Positions 1-8,382 of a stretch of 48,104 nt of DNA are shown piece after piece. A program made the position numbers and the translations under genes. The notes below the pieces were generated by a model. That model saw nothing but the letters and a program-made list of their open reading frames with translations. It did no database searches and was not told where the DNA came from. Positions within the stretch are counted from its first letter, which is position 1. Each line of letters opens with the position of its first letter. The DNA comes from Candidatus Polarisedimenticolia bacterium (GTDB lineage Bacteria; Acidobacteriota; Polarisedimenticolia; Gp22-AA2; AA152). The DNA lies in NCBI GenBank assembly GCA_036004685.1, contig DASYRE010000021.1:1-48104 (forward strand), read 5' to 3'.

Positions 1-140
1 GACCGCACCTGAATCTTCGGAAATTTCTTCGCCAGCACCATCGTGATCGCCGACGTCAACGTCGTCTTCCCGTGATCCACGTGTCCAATCGTCCCCACGT
101 TCACGTGCGGCTTCGAACGATCAAACTTTTCCTTGGACAT
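1..140 (-). CDS. tuf: Elongation factor Tu, N-terminal fragment (cut by window edge)
   Basis: GTP-binding factor that delivers aminoacyl-tRNA to the ribosome. Only about the first 46 residues are in the window. They begin [20 protein letters not shown] and contain the P-loop GHVDHGKTT that is diagnostic for EF-Tu. The ATG at 138-140 has GGAGG five bases upstream. It is the last member of a tRNA-tuf transcription unit, directly after tRNA-Thr(GGU) with about 43 bases between. The gene continues beyond position 1. EF-Tu is often present in two copies; this one would be the tufB-type copy by context. Confidence 0.97.
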   Translation of the reverse strand, partial: MSKEKFDRSKPHVNVGTIGHVDHGKTTLTSAITMVLAKKFPKIQVR

Positions 141-183
141 CGCGTCCTCCGTCTCGGTCCGTGCCCGGCTTGCTGGAAAGGGT

Positions 184-258
184 TGGAGCCCACGACCGGG
201 ATTGAACCGGTGACCCCGTCCTTACCAAGGACGTGCTCTACCACTGAGCCACGTGGGC
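184..258 (-). tRNA. tRNA-Thr (anticodon GGU)
   Basis: A complete 75-nt cloverleaf: 7-bp acceptor GCCCACG/CGTGGGC, D-arm GCTC/GAGC, anticodon stem CGTCC/GGACG around loop TTGGTAA, T-arm ACCGG/CCGGT with loop TTCAATC, discriminator T and an encoded CCA end. The anticodon GGT reads ACC and ACU. It occupies the thrT position directly before tuf. Confidence 0.97.
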
Positions 259-333
259 GCCCCGGCGGAAAGCCCGGATGGAGCTTCCGATGGTTGAACC
301 CGGCGCTGCCGCTGCGCGCCGAACGAGAATTCT

Positions 334-409
334 TGGAGCGGGAAACGGGATTCGAACCCGCGACCCTCAGCTTGGAAGGCTGACGCTCTAGCCACTGAGC
401 TACTCCCGC
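334..409 (-). tRNA. tRNA-Gly (anticodon UCC)
   Basis: A complete 76-nt cloverleaf with acceptor GCGGGAG/TTCCCGC (one G-U), anticodon stem TCAGC/GCTGA around loop CTTCCAA, T-arm GCGGG/CCCGT with TTCGAAT, discriminator T and an encoded CCA. It corresponds to glyT in the conserved thrU-tyrU-glyT-thrT-tufB order. Confidence 0.97.
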
Positions 410-481
410 CCGATTTTTTCCGCAGATTGAACTCGACGAGTTTCCCGCGGGGATTCCCCCCATCCTCCGGATGGGCGGGGA

Positions 482-568
482 TGGTGGGGAGAGGAGGATT
501 CGAACCTCCGAAGCACTACGGCGGCAGATTTACAGTCTGCTCCCTTTGACCGCTCGGGAATCTCCCCC
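482..568 (-). tRNA. tRNA-Tyr (anticodon GUA)
   Basis: An 87-nt class II tRNA with a long variable arm, as expected for bacterial tRNA-Tyr. The acceptor begins GGGGGAG, the anticodon region GCAGACTGTAAATCTGC gives GTA, the T-arm is GGAGG/CCTCC with TTCGAAT, and ACCA is encoded at the 3' end. It occupies the tyrU position. Confidence 0.97.
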
Positions 569-649
569 AATCGTCTTCGACGCGTGAAGGGGCGCGCCCC
601 GGTTCCAAGGCTTCGTCCCCGGATCCTTCGGCCCGCCCGCTGTCTCACC

Positions 650-726
650 TGGAGCTGGCGAAGGGATTTGAACCCCCGACCGGCTGATTACAAATCAGCT
701 GCTCTACCAAGCTGAGCTACGCCAGC
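650..726 (-). tRNA. tRNA-Thr (anticodon UGU)
   Basis: A 77-nt cloverleaf with acceptor GCTGGCG/CGCCAGC, anticodon stem GCTGA/TCAGC around loop TTTGTAA, T-arm GGGGG/CCCTT (two G-U pairs) with TTCAAAT, discriminator T and an encoded CCA. It is the first gene of the tRNA-tuf unit, about 9 bases from the predicted transcription start, and corresponds to thrU. Confidence 0.97.
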
Positions 727-741
727 TTTAGCAAACCCGTA

Positions 742-770
742 ATGCTAACAAAGCGAGTACTTAGATGCAA
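742..770 (-). promoter_or_regulatory. Sigma70-type promoter of the tRNA-tuf unit
   Basis: Read on the minus strand, TTGCAT (765-770) and TAGCAT (742-747) are separated by exactly 17 bases. An A/T-rich stretch (771-790) lies just upstream of the -35 box, like an UP element, and stands out in this G+C-rich DNA. The start site would be near 735, giving a very short leader before the first tRNA, as is usual for stable-RNA promoters. The hexamers are each 4/6 matches, so this is likely but not certain. Confidence 0.6.
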
Positions 771-789
771 TAGTAATTTGGAAATTGTT

Positions 790-1545
790 TTAAGCTCCGG
801 CGCCCCGGGAGCCCCGCTGGCGGACCACCTCGAAGAGGGTGACTCCCGCCGCCACCGACACGTTCAAGGAGTCCACCCCGCTGGAGAGGGGGATTCCGAC
901 CAGGACGTCGCAGTGCTCGCGCACCAGCCGGCGGATCCCCTTCCCCTCCCCTCCGAGCACGAGCGCCACCGGCAGGGAGTAGTCGAATTCAGTCCATAGC
1001 GTCCGGGCCCCCTGGTCCAGGCCGACCACCCAAATCCCCCGTTCCTTCAGTTTTTCCATGAGCGAGACCAGGTTCCCGGCGACCGCGAGCCGGACTCGAT
1101 CCGCCTGCCCTGCCGCGGACTTGGCCGCGGCGGGAGTCAGACCGGCGGAGCCGTGCGGCGGCAGGAACACCCCGTCGACGCGCGCCGCGGCGGCGGACCG
1201 CAGGATGGCCCCCAGGTTCCTGGGGTCTTCGACCTGATCCAGGATAAGGAAGAAGGGGCGCGTCCCCGCCGTGGCGAGGATCTCCTCCACGCTCACCGGC
1301 CCCGACCCCGAAACCCGCGCCACCACCCCCTGGTGGACCCCGCCTCCGGCGAGGCGGTCGAGCGACTCCCTCGGGACCCGCTGTACAGGGATCTTCTTCC
1401 GGGAGGCCAGGGAGAGAATCTCGCGGACCTTGCGGTCCTGTCTGCCCACCGACACGTGAATCTGCTCCACCCGGCGGCGGCCGCCGCGCAGCGTCTCCAT
1501 CACCGGATGCACCCCGTAAAGCGTCTCAATCTTCGCGCTTTTCAT
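790..1545 (-). CDS. rlmB: 23S rRNA (guanosine-2'-O)-methyltransferase, TrmH/SpoU family (RlmB type)
   Basis: A SPOUT-fold enzyme that 2'-O-methylates a guanosine in 23S rRNA (G2251 in E. coli) using S-adenosylmethionine. The 251-residue protein has an N-terminal substrate-binding domain (starting around YGVHPVMETL), then the SPOUT catalytic domain with motif 1 DPRNLGAILRSA, motif 2 LVLGGEGKGI and motif 3 IPLSSGVDSLNVSVA, where the trefoil knot binds the cofactor. The frame is open further upstream, but that extension lies inside gltX. The ATG at 1545 sits 5 bases after the gltX stop with GAAGG inside the end of gltX as ribosome site. Context (last protein gene before tRNAs and tuf) fits an RNA-modification role. 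A related tRNA or rRNA target cannot be excluded within TrmH. Confidence 0.9.
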   Translation of the reverse strand: MKSAKIETLYGVHPVMETLRGGRRRVEQIHVSVGRQDRKVREILSLASRKKIPVQRVPRESLDRLAGGGVHQGVVARVSGSGPVSVEEILATAGTRPFFLILDQVEDPRNLGAILRSAAAARVDGVFLPPHGSAGLTPAAAKSAAGQADRVRLAVAGNLVSLMEKLKERGIWVVGLDQGARTLWTEFDYSLPVALVLGGEGKGIRRLVREHCDVLVGIPLSSGVDSLNVSVAAGVTLFEVVRQRGSRGAGA

Positions 1546-1550
1546 CCTTT

Positions 1551-3056
1551 TCAAGCCTTCTCGAAAATTTGCAGGACCCTCTGGCAGCGCTCCCGGCATC
1601 CCGGGACGACGATCGGCAGCTTCAGATCCGCTCCCTCTTCGATCAAGGGGACGATTCTCGCGAGCTCCGGACCGGAAGGCAACCCGGTCAAGGCAAGTCG
1701 AAGCGGGTGGTACAGGCTTCGTCCCCGAGCGCCGGTCCGCCGTCCCACCTCGGAGGCCGTCCGGGTGTATTCCTCCCGGGAGAGTCTCGCGCCCGGAGGC
1801 AGCCGATCGAGGAATTCGCGAATGACCCGCCGGGCCGACTCCTCCTGAAGCTCCTGGGCCGGCTCGCCGCTCGTCAAGGTGGCCTCGGGCGCGAATCTCG
1901 CGAGGACTTTCACGGCGTCCGCGGAATCGATTTGATCCAGGCGGCTGATGGACTCCCGGATCAGCTCAAGGACCGCTTCCGCCCAGCGCTCCTCCCGGGC
2001 CCCGGGGCCGTCCGGCAGCAGCCCGATCTCTCGCAGCCGGGGAAGCGCCAGGTCCACGAGGCGAGGCAGGTCCATCCGGCGAAGATGCTGGTTCCCCAGG
2101 TGGTCCAGCTTGGCACGGTCGAAGACCGCGGCGGCTTTCGAGATCCGGGAAAGATCGAATCTCTCGATTAGATCGGGCGGCTCCAGGACCTCGACGCCGT
2201 CCGCCGCGGACCATCCAAGCAGCGCCAGACAGTTGATCACCGACGCCGGAGGGTACCCCTGCTCCGCGAATTGTCGCAGCGACGTGTCCTCGTTCCTCTT
2301 GCTCAGCGGAGCGCGGTCCTCGCCGAGCACCAGGGGAAGATGGGCGAACCGCGGCGTCTGGGTCCCCAGCGCCCGGTACAGGAGAACCTGCCGGACCGTA
2401 TTCGAGAGGTGATCCTCACCCCGGATCACGTCGGTGATCTTCATGCCGATGTCGTCCACCACGACCGCGAAATTGTAGGTGGGCCAGCCGTCGCTCCGGA
2501 AGATGACGGGATCGCCGATCGATTGCGAGTCGACGCGCACCACTCCCCGGATGCGGTCCTCGAAGATCACCGGAGCATCGCCCACCCTGAAACGCTGGGC
2601 CGCTCGCTCCCCGGCCTCGACCCTGCGGCGCGACTCGGCCGAGGGAATCGAGCGGCAGCGGCCCGGGTAGCGCGGCATTCTCCCCGCTTCCCGGTCGGCC
2701 TGCCGATCCGACTCCAGCCGCTCGGCGCTGCAGAAACAGGGATAGGCGAGCCCAGCGCGCGCCAGCTCCTCGAGCGCCTCACGATACATCCCCTTCGCAT
2801 GCCTCTCGGATTGGCGGTAGGGGCCGCGAGGCCCCTCGTCGATCCCCTCGTCCCAGTCGAGGCCCAGCCACTTCAGCTCCCGCACGATCCCCGCTTCGAA
2901 CTCGGGCCTGGACCTCTCCCGGTCGGTGTCCTCGATCCGCAGGACGAACTTCCCTCGCTCGTGCCGGGTGAACAGCCAGTTGAAGATCGCCGTTCGGGCG
3001 TTTCCGACGTGCAGAAGTCCCGTCGGCGAGGGCGCAAACCGGGTCCGGACGCTCAC
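1551..3056 (-). CDS. gltX: Glutamate--tRNA ligase
   Basis: Class I aminoacyl-tRNA synthetase charging tRNA-Glu. With the chosen start the protein has 501 residues. The HIGH-type signature is HVGN at about 16-19 (context FAPSPTGLLHVGNARTA), the GluRS block LRIEDTDRERS follows, and the KMSKR-type loop is PLSKRNEDTS. The C-terminal anticodon-binding region is arginine- and leucine-rich. The start is GTG at 3056, overlapping the ispDF stop by 4 nt (GTGA). An ATG about 126 bases upstream in frame lies wholly inside ispDF and gives a low-complexity arginine-rich head, so it is rejected. In organisms lacking GlnRS such an enzyme may also mischarge tRNA-Gln; the window does not tell. Confidence 0.95.
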   Translation of the reverse strand: MSVRTRFAPSPTGLLHVGNARTAIFNWLFTRHERGKFVLRIEDTDRERSRPEFEAGIVRELKWLGLDWDEGIDEGPRGPYRQSERHAKGMYREALEELARAGLAYPCFCSAERLESDRQADREAGRMPRYPGRCRSIPSAESRRRVEAGERAAQRFRVGDAPVIFEDRIRGVVRVDSQSIGDPVIFRSDGWPTYNFAVVVDDIGMKITDVIRGEDHLSNTVRQVLLYRALGTQTPRFAHLPLVLGEDRAPLSKRNEDTSLRQFAEQGYPPASVINCLALLGWSAADGVEVLEPPDLIERFDLSRISKAAAVFDRAKLDHLGNQHLRRMDLPRLVDLALPRLREIGLLPDGPGAREERWAEAVLELIRESISRLDQIDSADAVKVLARFAPEATLTSGEPAQELQEESARRVIREFLDRLPPGARLSREEYTRTASEVGRRTGARGRSLYHPLRLALTGLPSGPELARIVPLIEEGADLKLPIVVPGCRERCQRVLQIFEKA

Positions 3057-4267
3057 CTTCCCGGCCCTTCGCTCTGCCGGAACAGCAGCGCCACAGCCTG
3101 CGCCGCGACTCCTTCCCGCCGGCCCGCGAAGCCGAGGCCCTCTCCGCGCTTTCCCTTCACGCCGATGCGCGCCGCGTCGCATCCGAGCGCTTCCGCGATC
3201 CGCTCGCGCATGAGGGAGGCGTGCGGCGCTATCTTCGGCTCCTCGAGCACCACGATCACATCGAGATTGCCCAGGGCGAATCCCGCCTGCCGCACCTTCC
3301 TGCCGGCCTGCGCGAGAAGATCAAGGCTGCTCGCGTCCTTCAGGGCCGCATCCGTGTCGGGAAATGTCTGTCCGATGTCGCTCAGGCCGGCGGCTCCCAG
3401 CAGCGCGTCGGTGGCGGCGTGACAGATCAGGTCTCCATCCGAATGTCCGGCCGGTCCCGCCGGATGCGCGATCTCGACCCCCCCGAGGATCAGCTTGCGT
3501 CCCGGGACGAGAGGGTGGACGTCATAGCCGATCCCGACGCGCCACCCCCCCGGCGCGGAGGTTCCCGGCCTCGAAAGCATCGCTTCCGCCCGCCGGAAGT
3601 CCTCCGGCGTCGTGATTTTCAGGTTCTCTCCAAGCCCTTCGACCCGCGCCAAGGGGTGCCCCAGCCGCTCCACCAGCTCCGCCTCGTCGGTCCCCTCGAA
3701 CCCCTCCCGATCCGCCCGGTCGAGGGCGGCTTCGAGGACCTCCCTGCGAAAGCCCTGCGGGGTCTGGGACAACGCGTAGTCGTCCCGGCGAACCGTCTGG
3801 ATCGCGCCGTCCGGCGGCTCGATCCTCTTGAGCGTCTCGCGCACCGGAACGAGCGGCACGGCCGCCCCCCGGCGCTTGGCCGCGGCGAGGACTCTGCGAA
3901 TCAGATCGGGCGTCACGAACGGGCGAACGCCGTCGTGGACCAAAACCAAATCGGCTCGTGTCGCGGCGAGCCCCTTCCGCGTCGAGGCCTGCCGCGTCTC
4001 CCCGCCGCGGACGAAATCGACCGGGCTCCCCTCCGGAACCCAGGCCGACAACCGCACCCGGGCTTCTTCGGGCTCAGGAACCACGAGGAAGATCTGGTGG
4101 ATCTCCCGGCAGAGGAGGAAAGGCTGGAACGCTCGGGCCAGCAGCGGAACTCCGTCCAAGCAGCGGAACTGCTTGGGGGGGCCCGAACCGGCCCTCACCC
4201 CTTTGCCGGCGGCCACGAGGATGGCCGCCGCCGAAAGGGAAGAAGAGCCTTCTCCTGACATTGTCAT
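3053..4267 (-). CDS. ispDF: Bifunctional IspD-IspF: 2-C-methyl-D-erythritol 4-phosphate cytidylyltransferase / 2,4-cyclodiphosphate synthase
   Basis: Two non-consecutive MEP-pathway enzymes in one 404-residue chain. IspD (about 10-235) transfers CMP to methylerythritol phosphate; it shows AAILVAAGKGVRAG, PKQF, LVHDGVRPF and the SQTPQGF block. IspF (about 242-400) closes the cyclodiphosphate; it shows GIGYDVH with metal ligands D249/H251, HSDGD and the conserved H283, then the KGKRGEGLGF end. The step between them (IspE) is not encoded here. Such fusions are known in several proteobacterial groups, so the fusion itself is established. It lies between frr (48-nt gap) and gltX (4-nt overlap), inside a translation operon. 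Alternative start at Met3. Confidence 0.96.
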   Translation of the reverse strand: MTMSGEGSSSLSAAAILVAAGKGVRAGSGPPKQFRCLDGVPLLARAFQPFLLCREIHQIFLVVPEPEEARVRLSAWVPEGSPVDFVRGGETRQASTRKGLAATRADLVLVHDGVRPFVTPDLIRRVLAAAKRRGAAVPLVPVRETLKRIEPPDGAIQTVRRDDYALSQTPQGFRREVLEAALDRADREGFEGTDEAELVERLGHPLARVEGLGENLKITTPEDFRRAEAMLSRPGTSAPGGWRVGIGYDVHPLVPGRKLILGGVEIAHPAGPAGHSDGDLICHAATDALLGAAGLSDIGQTFPDTDAALKDASSLDLLAQAGRKVRQAGFALGNLDVIVVLEEPKIAPHASLMRERIAEALGCDAARIGVKGKRGEGLGFAGRREGVAAQAVALLFRQSEGPGR

Positions 4268-4315
4268 CCGACCTGATGCGACCGGGAGGCAAGGGGGAGC
4301 GCTGGCAAGGCGTCC

Positions 4316-4873
4316 CTACACCGAGAGGATCTCTTTCTCCTTGTGCTGGATCAGCTCGTCGATCTGCTTGACGCAACGATCGGTCAGCTGCTGGATTTGC
4401 TCCAGGGCCCTTTTCTCCTCGTCCTCGGAGACGGTCTTCTCCTTGAGCAGGGTCTTCAGATGGTCATTCGCCTCCCGCCGATGCTGCCGAATGATCGTCT
4501 TTCCCTCTTCTCCCACCTGGTGCACCTTCTTGGCCAGCTGTTTCCGGCGCTCCTCGGTGAGGGGAGGAATGGGGAGGCGGACGATTTTGCCGTCGTTCGC
4601 CGGGGTCAGACCCAAGTCCGATCGAAGAATCGCCTTTTCGATTTCCGGGAGAGCCTTGGGATCCCATGGCTGGATGGTGATCTGGGTCGGGTCCGGGACC
4701 CCGAGCGTCGCGACTTGGTTCAAGGGCGTCGGCGCGCCGTAGTACTCCACCATGATCCCGTCCAGGATGGCCAGCGATGCCCGGCCGGTCCGAATGGAAG
4801 CCAGGTCGCGCCGGGTCGCCTCGACCGCCCCCTTCATCTTCTTTTCCGCCGTTGCGTGAACGTCTTTGAGCAT
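4316..4873 (-). CDS. frr: Ribosome recycling factor
   Basis: Splits post-termination ribosomes together with EF-G. The 185 residues match the usual family length exactly. The N-terminal helix (EKKMKGAVEATRRDLASIRTGRA) contains the conserved RTGRAS, followed by the domain II beta segment VEYYGAPTPLNQVA and the C-terminal helices RLPIPPLTEERRKQL. GAGG lies about five bases before the ATG. It follows pyrH after 22 bases, the widely conserved pyrH-frr pair. Confidence 0.97.
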   Translation of the reverse strand: MLKDVHATAEKKMKGAVEATRRDLASIRTGRASLAILDGIMVEYYGAPTPLNQVATLGVPDPTQITIQPWDPKALPEIEKAILRSDLGLTPANDGKIVRLPIPPLTEERRKQLAKKVHQVGEEGKTIIRQHRREANDHLKTLLKEKTVSEDEEKRALEQIQQLTDRCVKQIDELIQHKEKEILSV

Positions 4874-4895
4874 CTTCGCCTCGCAGGAACGTCCG

Positions 4896-5654
<759 letters not shown>

Positions 5655-6296
5655 TCAGGCCTGCTCGGCCGGAACCGCCGGGCGGGCCGTTTCGGAGGAC
5701 AGCGCCTCTCCGAGAGCGTAGCGGACGAACCGGCGAACCCGGATGTTCTCTCCGGTCTTGGCCATCATCCCCGTCATGTAGTCCTTCACCGACTGGTTCG
5801 GATCCCGGACGTAGGGCTGTTCCATCAGGCAGGTGTCCTGATAGAACTTGGAGACCTTTCCTTCGACGATCTTCGGCAGCGCCGCCTCCGGGCGGCCGGA
5901 ACCACGCGCCTGGGCTCCGTAGATCTCGCGCTCCGCGGCCAACACCGATTCGGGAACCTCCTCGCGGGAGACGTAGCGGGGCTGGGAGGCCGCGATGTGC
6001 ATCGCGAGATTCTTCACCATTTCCTGGAACTCCGCGGTGCGGGCCACGAAATCGGTTTCGCAATTCACTTCCAGCATGACGCCGACGCGGCCGCCCGGAT
6101 GGATGTAGCAGCTCACGATGCCTTCGGAAGTGGTTCGTCCCGACCGCTTTGCCGCCCCGGCAAGACCGCGTTTCCGCAAAATCTGGAGCGCCTGATCGGA
6201 GTCGCCCTGCGCCTCGGCGAGAGCGCCTTTGCACTCCATGATGCCGGCACCGGTGCGCTCCCGGAGGCTTCTGACCATTTCCGCGGTAATCTCCAT
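5655..6296 (-). CDS. tsf: Elongation factor Ts (short form)
   Basis: Nucleotide exchange factor for EF-Tu. The N-terminal UBA-like domain shows LRERTGAGIMECKGAL, and the core carries the EF-Tu-contacting CETDFVAR. At 213 residues it is shorter than the E. coli protein (283) and resembles the short form seen in Thermus, which lacks the duplicated core segment. The ATG at 6296 is chosen because GGAGGAG lies immediately upstream; the in-frame ATG at 6320 has no such site. It sits 116 bases after rpsB, the conserved rpsB-tsf pair. Confidence 0.96.
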   Translation of the reverse strand: MEITAEMVRSLRERTGAGIMECKGALAEAQGDSDQALQILRKRGLAGAAKRSGRTTSEGIVSCYIHPGGRVGVMLEVNCETDFVARTAEFQEMVKNLAMHIAASQPRYVSREEVPESVLAAEREIYGAQARGSGRPEAALPKIVEGKVSKFYQDTCLMEQPYVRDPNQSVKDYMTGMMAKTGENIRVRRFVRYALGEALSSETARPAVPAEQA

Positions 6297-6412
6297 CTCT
6301 CCTCCTGGATCGATTGGCACTCAAGTCGAGCCGCTGCCGCGCGGCGCGGGCGCGAAACGGTGCCTCGCACCCGGTGGCGTCGGCAGGGGTTCCTTCCGGC
6401 CGGGGTTGGGGC

Positions 6413-7384
6413 CTATTCTGAACCGGAGCCGGCGCGCTGGGAAGCTGCGGCCTTGGTCTCGGAAGGGTTTTCCTCATCCGGCTCTTCGGCGGCCGGGGAA
6501 GCGGACCGGCGAATCCGCGGAGCGCCCGAGGCAGTGCGGGCCTTCACCGCCCCGCGCGCTTTCTTCGGCGCGAGCGCGTCGGGGCCTCCGGCGGGAACCC
6601 CTTCCTCCTCCGCTTCGGCCAGCTCCGCCTCCAGCTTCTCGGCGACGCCCGCCTCGAAAGACTCGGCCGGCAGATCCTCCATCCCCTCGCCCTGCTTCAT
6701 GCGCAGATTCCCTCCCTCCAGGAGGGCATCGGCCACGCGCGAGGTGAAGAGTCGAATCGCCCGGATGGCGTCGTCGTTGCCCGGAATCGGATAGTCGATC
6801 TCCTCCGGGTCACAATTGGTGTCGACGATGGCGATGACGGGGATCCCCAGCTTCCGCGCCTCCGAGACCGCGATCTGCTCCTTCTTCGGGTCCACGATGA
6901 AGAGGGCCTCCGGAAGACGATCGAGACGCTTGATCCCCGAAAGCACCCGATCGAGCTTGGCTTTCTCGCGCAGAAGCTGCGCGAACTCCTTCTTCGTGTA
7001 CCCGACCGCCTCTCCGGTGGCGGTCATCTCCTCCAGCTTGCGGAGGCGATCGATGCGCCGCTTGATCGTCTTGAAGTTGGTGAGGATCCCGCCGAGCCAG
7101 CGCTGATTGACGAAATGCATCCCGCAGCGCGCGGTTTCCTCGGCGATGGCGTCCTGCGCCTGGCGCTTCGTGCCCACGAAGAGAACCTGCTTCCCCTCGG
7201 CGCCGAGGCGCGTGACGAACCCGATGGCCTCCTGAAACTGACGGAGCGTCTTCTGGAGGTTGATGATGTAGATCCCGTTTCGTTTACCGAAGATGTACTC
7301 CCTCATCTTCGGATTCCAGCGCTTGGTCTGGTGCCCGAAGTGGACACCGGCCTCCAGGAGCTCCTTCATGGAAACCGAAATCAA
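6413..7384 (-). CDS. rpsB: 30S ribosomal protein S2 with C-terminal extension
   Basis: Small-subunit protein S2. The family signature runs from [20 protein letters not shown] through [14 protein letters not shown] to [12 protein letters not shown]. At 323 residues it is longer than the usual 230-260. About the last 85 residues, after [10 protein letters not shown], form an acidic then Lys/Arg/Ser/Ala-rich tail with no recognisable fold. The start is TTG at 7384: AAAGGAG lies eight bases before it, and the resulting [10 protein letters not shown] matches the family start (E. coli MATVSMRDML). The ATG five codons later lacks a ribosome site. Confidence 0.96.
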   Translation of the reverse strand: MISVSMKELLEAGVHFGHQTKRWNPKMREYIFGKRNGIYIINLQKTLRQFQEAIGFVTRLGAEGKQVLFVGTKRQAQDAIAEETARCGMHFVNQRWLGGILTNFKTIKRRIDRLRKLEEMTATGEAVGYTKKEFAQLLREKAKLDRVLSGIKRLDRLPEALFIVDPKKEQIAVSEARKLGIPVIAIVDTNCDPEEIDYPIPGNDDAIRAIRLFTSRVADALLEGGNLRMKQGEGMEDLPAESFEAGVAEKLEAELAEAEEEGVPAGGPDALAPKKARGAVKARTASGAPRIRRSASPAAEEPDEENPSETKAAASQRAGSGSE

Positions 7385-7437
7385 ACCCAGCTCCTTTCTT
7401 AGGAATTGAGACGGTCGGTGAACATCCCCGACCCTCG

Positions 7438-7830
7438 CTACCGCTTGGAGAACTGGAAGCGGGCGCGGGCGCCGCGCTGTCCATACTTCTTCCGTTCCTT
7501 GATTCGCGAATCTCGGGTCAGAAATCCCGCTTCCTTGAGCTTCGAGCGCAGCTCTCGGTTGTAATCCACCAGCGCTCGCGACAGGCCGTGCCGGATCGCT
7601 CCTGCCTGGCCCGCCATGCCGCCTCCGTCGATGCGGACGTGGATGTCGAACTTGTTCGTGGTCTCGGTGATCAGCAGGGGCTGCCGGATGATGAGCTTGA
7701 GACTCTCGCGCTTGAAATACTGCTCGAGGGGACGATTGTTGACCTGGATGTTGCCCGCGCCGGGCCGCAGGAAAACTCTGGCGGTGGCATGCTTGCGCCG
7801 GCCCGTTCCGTAGTATTGGATTGCTGTCAC
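7438..7830 (-). CDS. rpsI: 30S ribosomal protein S9
   Basis: The 130-residue S9 protein begins [19 protein letters not shown] and ends with the conserved basic tail [17 protein letters not shown] that reaches the P-site tRNA. The middle [23 protein letters not shown] block is also typical. The start is GTG with GGAGGAG just upstream. It follows rplM after 19 bases, the near-universal rplM-rpsI pair. Confidence 0.97.
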   Translation of the reverse strand: MTAIQYYGTGRRKHATARVFLRPGAGNIQVNNRPLEQYFKRESLKLIIRQPLLITETTNKFDIHVRIDGGGMAGQAGAIRHGLSRALVDYNRELRSKLKEAGFLTRDSRIKERKKYGQRGARARFQFSKR

Positions 7831-7849
7831 GACTCCTCCGCGACTTTCT

Positions 7850-8281
7850 TCAGCTCGGCTGAACCGGCTCGGGCTTCTGAGCCTGATGGGGATGGTCCGG
7901 GCCCGCGTAGACCTTCAGCTTCGTCCGGAGCTTTCTCCCCAGACGGTTCTTCGGCAGCATGCCGTGGACGGCGAGCTCCACGATCCTTTCGGGCTTCTCC
8001 GCCAGGAGCTTCCCGGCGCTCACCTGCTTGAGCCCTCCCGGATATCCCGTGTGCCAGCGGTACATCTTGCGCTCGAGCTTGCGTCCGGTCAGGCGGACTT
8101 TGTCGGCATTGACCACGACGACGAAGTCGCCCGTGTCCACCGACGGGGACCACGTCGGACGGTGCTTGCCCATCAGGCGGGACGCGACGTAGGTGGAGAG
8201 CCTCCCCAACGTCTGGCCTTCGGCGTTCACCAGCAGCCACTGGCGGCTGAGCTTCTCCTTGATGGGCACGTAAGTCCGCAT
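7850..8281 (-). CDS. rplM: 50S ribosomal protein L13
   Basis: Early-assembly large-subunit protein. The 143 residues from [15 protein letters not shown] match the family length, with [30 protein letters not shown] and the HTGYPGGLK segment. The ATG at 8281 has GGAGGGAG four bases upstream; an in-frame start 63 bases further up would add an atypical basic head and is rejected. It is the first gene of the ribosomal operon, about 57 bases downstream of a predicted promoter start. Confidence 0.97.
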   Translation of the reverse strand: MRTYVPIKEKLSRQWLLVNAEGQTLGRLSTYVASRLMGKHRPTWSPSVDTGDFVVVVNADKVRLTGRKLERKMYRWHTGYPGGLKQVSAGKLLAEKPERIVELAVHGMLPKNRLGRKLRTKLKVYAGPDHPHQAQKPEPVQPS

Positions 8282-8344
8282 CAACTCCCTCCGGGTCCTC
8301 CGCGGGGCCCTTTCCGGTGCCGCGGCTTGTTCGCAGAAACGCAA

Positions 8345-8373
8345 TTTTTACAACAACCTCGGGGGCCTGTCAA
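8345..8373 (-). promoter_or_regulatory. Sigma70-type promoter of the rplM-rpsI-rpsB operon
   Basis: On the minus strand, a perfect TTGACA (8368-8373) is followed after 17 bases by TAAAAA (8345-8350, 4/6 to TATAAT). It lies in the 101-base gap between argF and rplM, with a start near 8338. The rplM leader would be about 57 nt. I saw no clear L13-binding or S2-type regulatory fold in it. Confidence 0.75.
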
Positions 8374-8382
8374 GCTCATTTT

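Noticed and set aside
72-463. Short open frames across the tRNA genes
   Set aside because: They run through tRNA-Thr and tRNA-Gly and contain the well-known spurious translation of tRNA sequence.
6297-6412. A possible regulatory RNA in the 116-base rpsB-tsf gap
   Set aside because: G+C-rich, but I could not find a convincing hairpin with conserved features; the gap is common in this gene pair.
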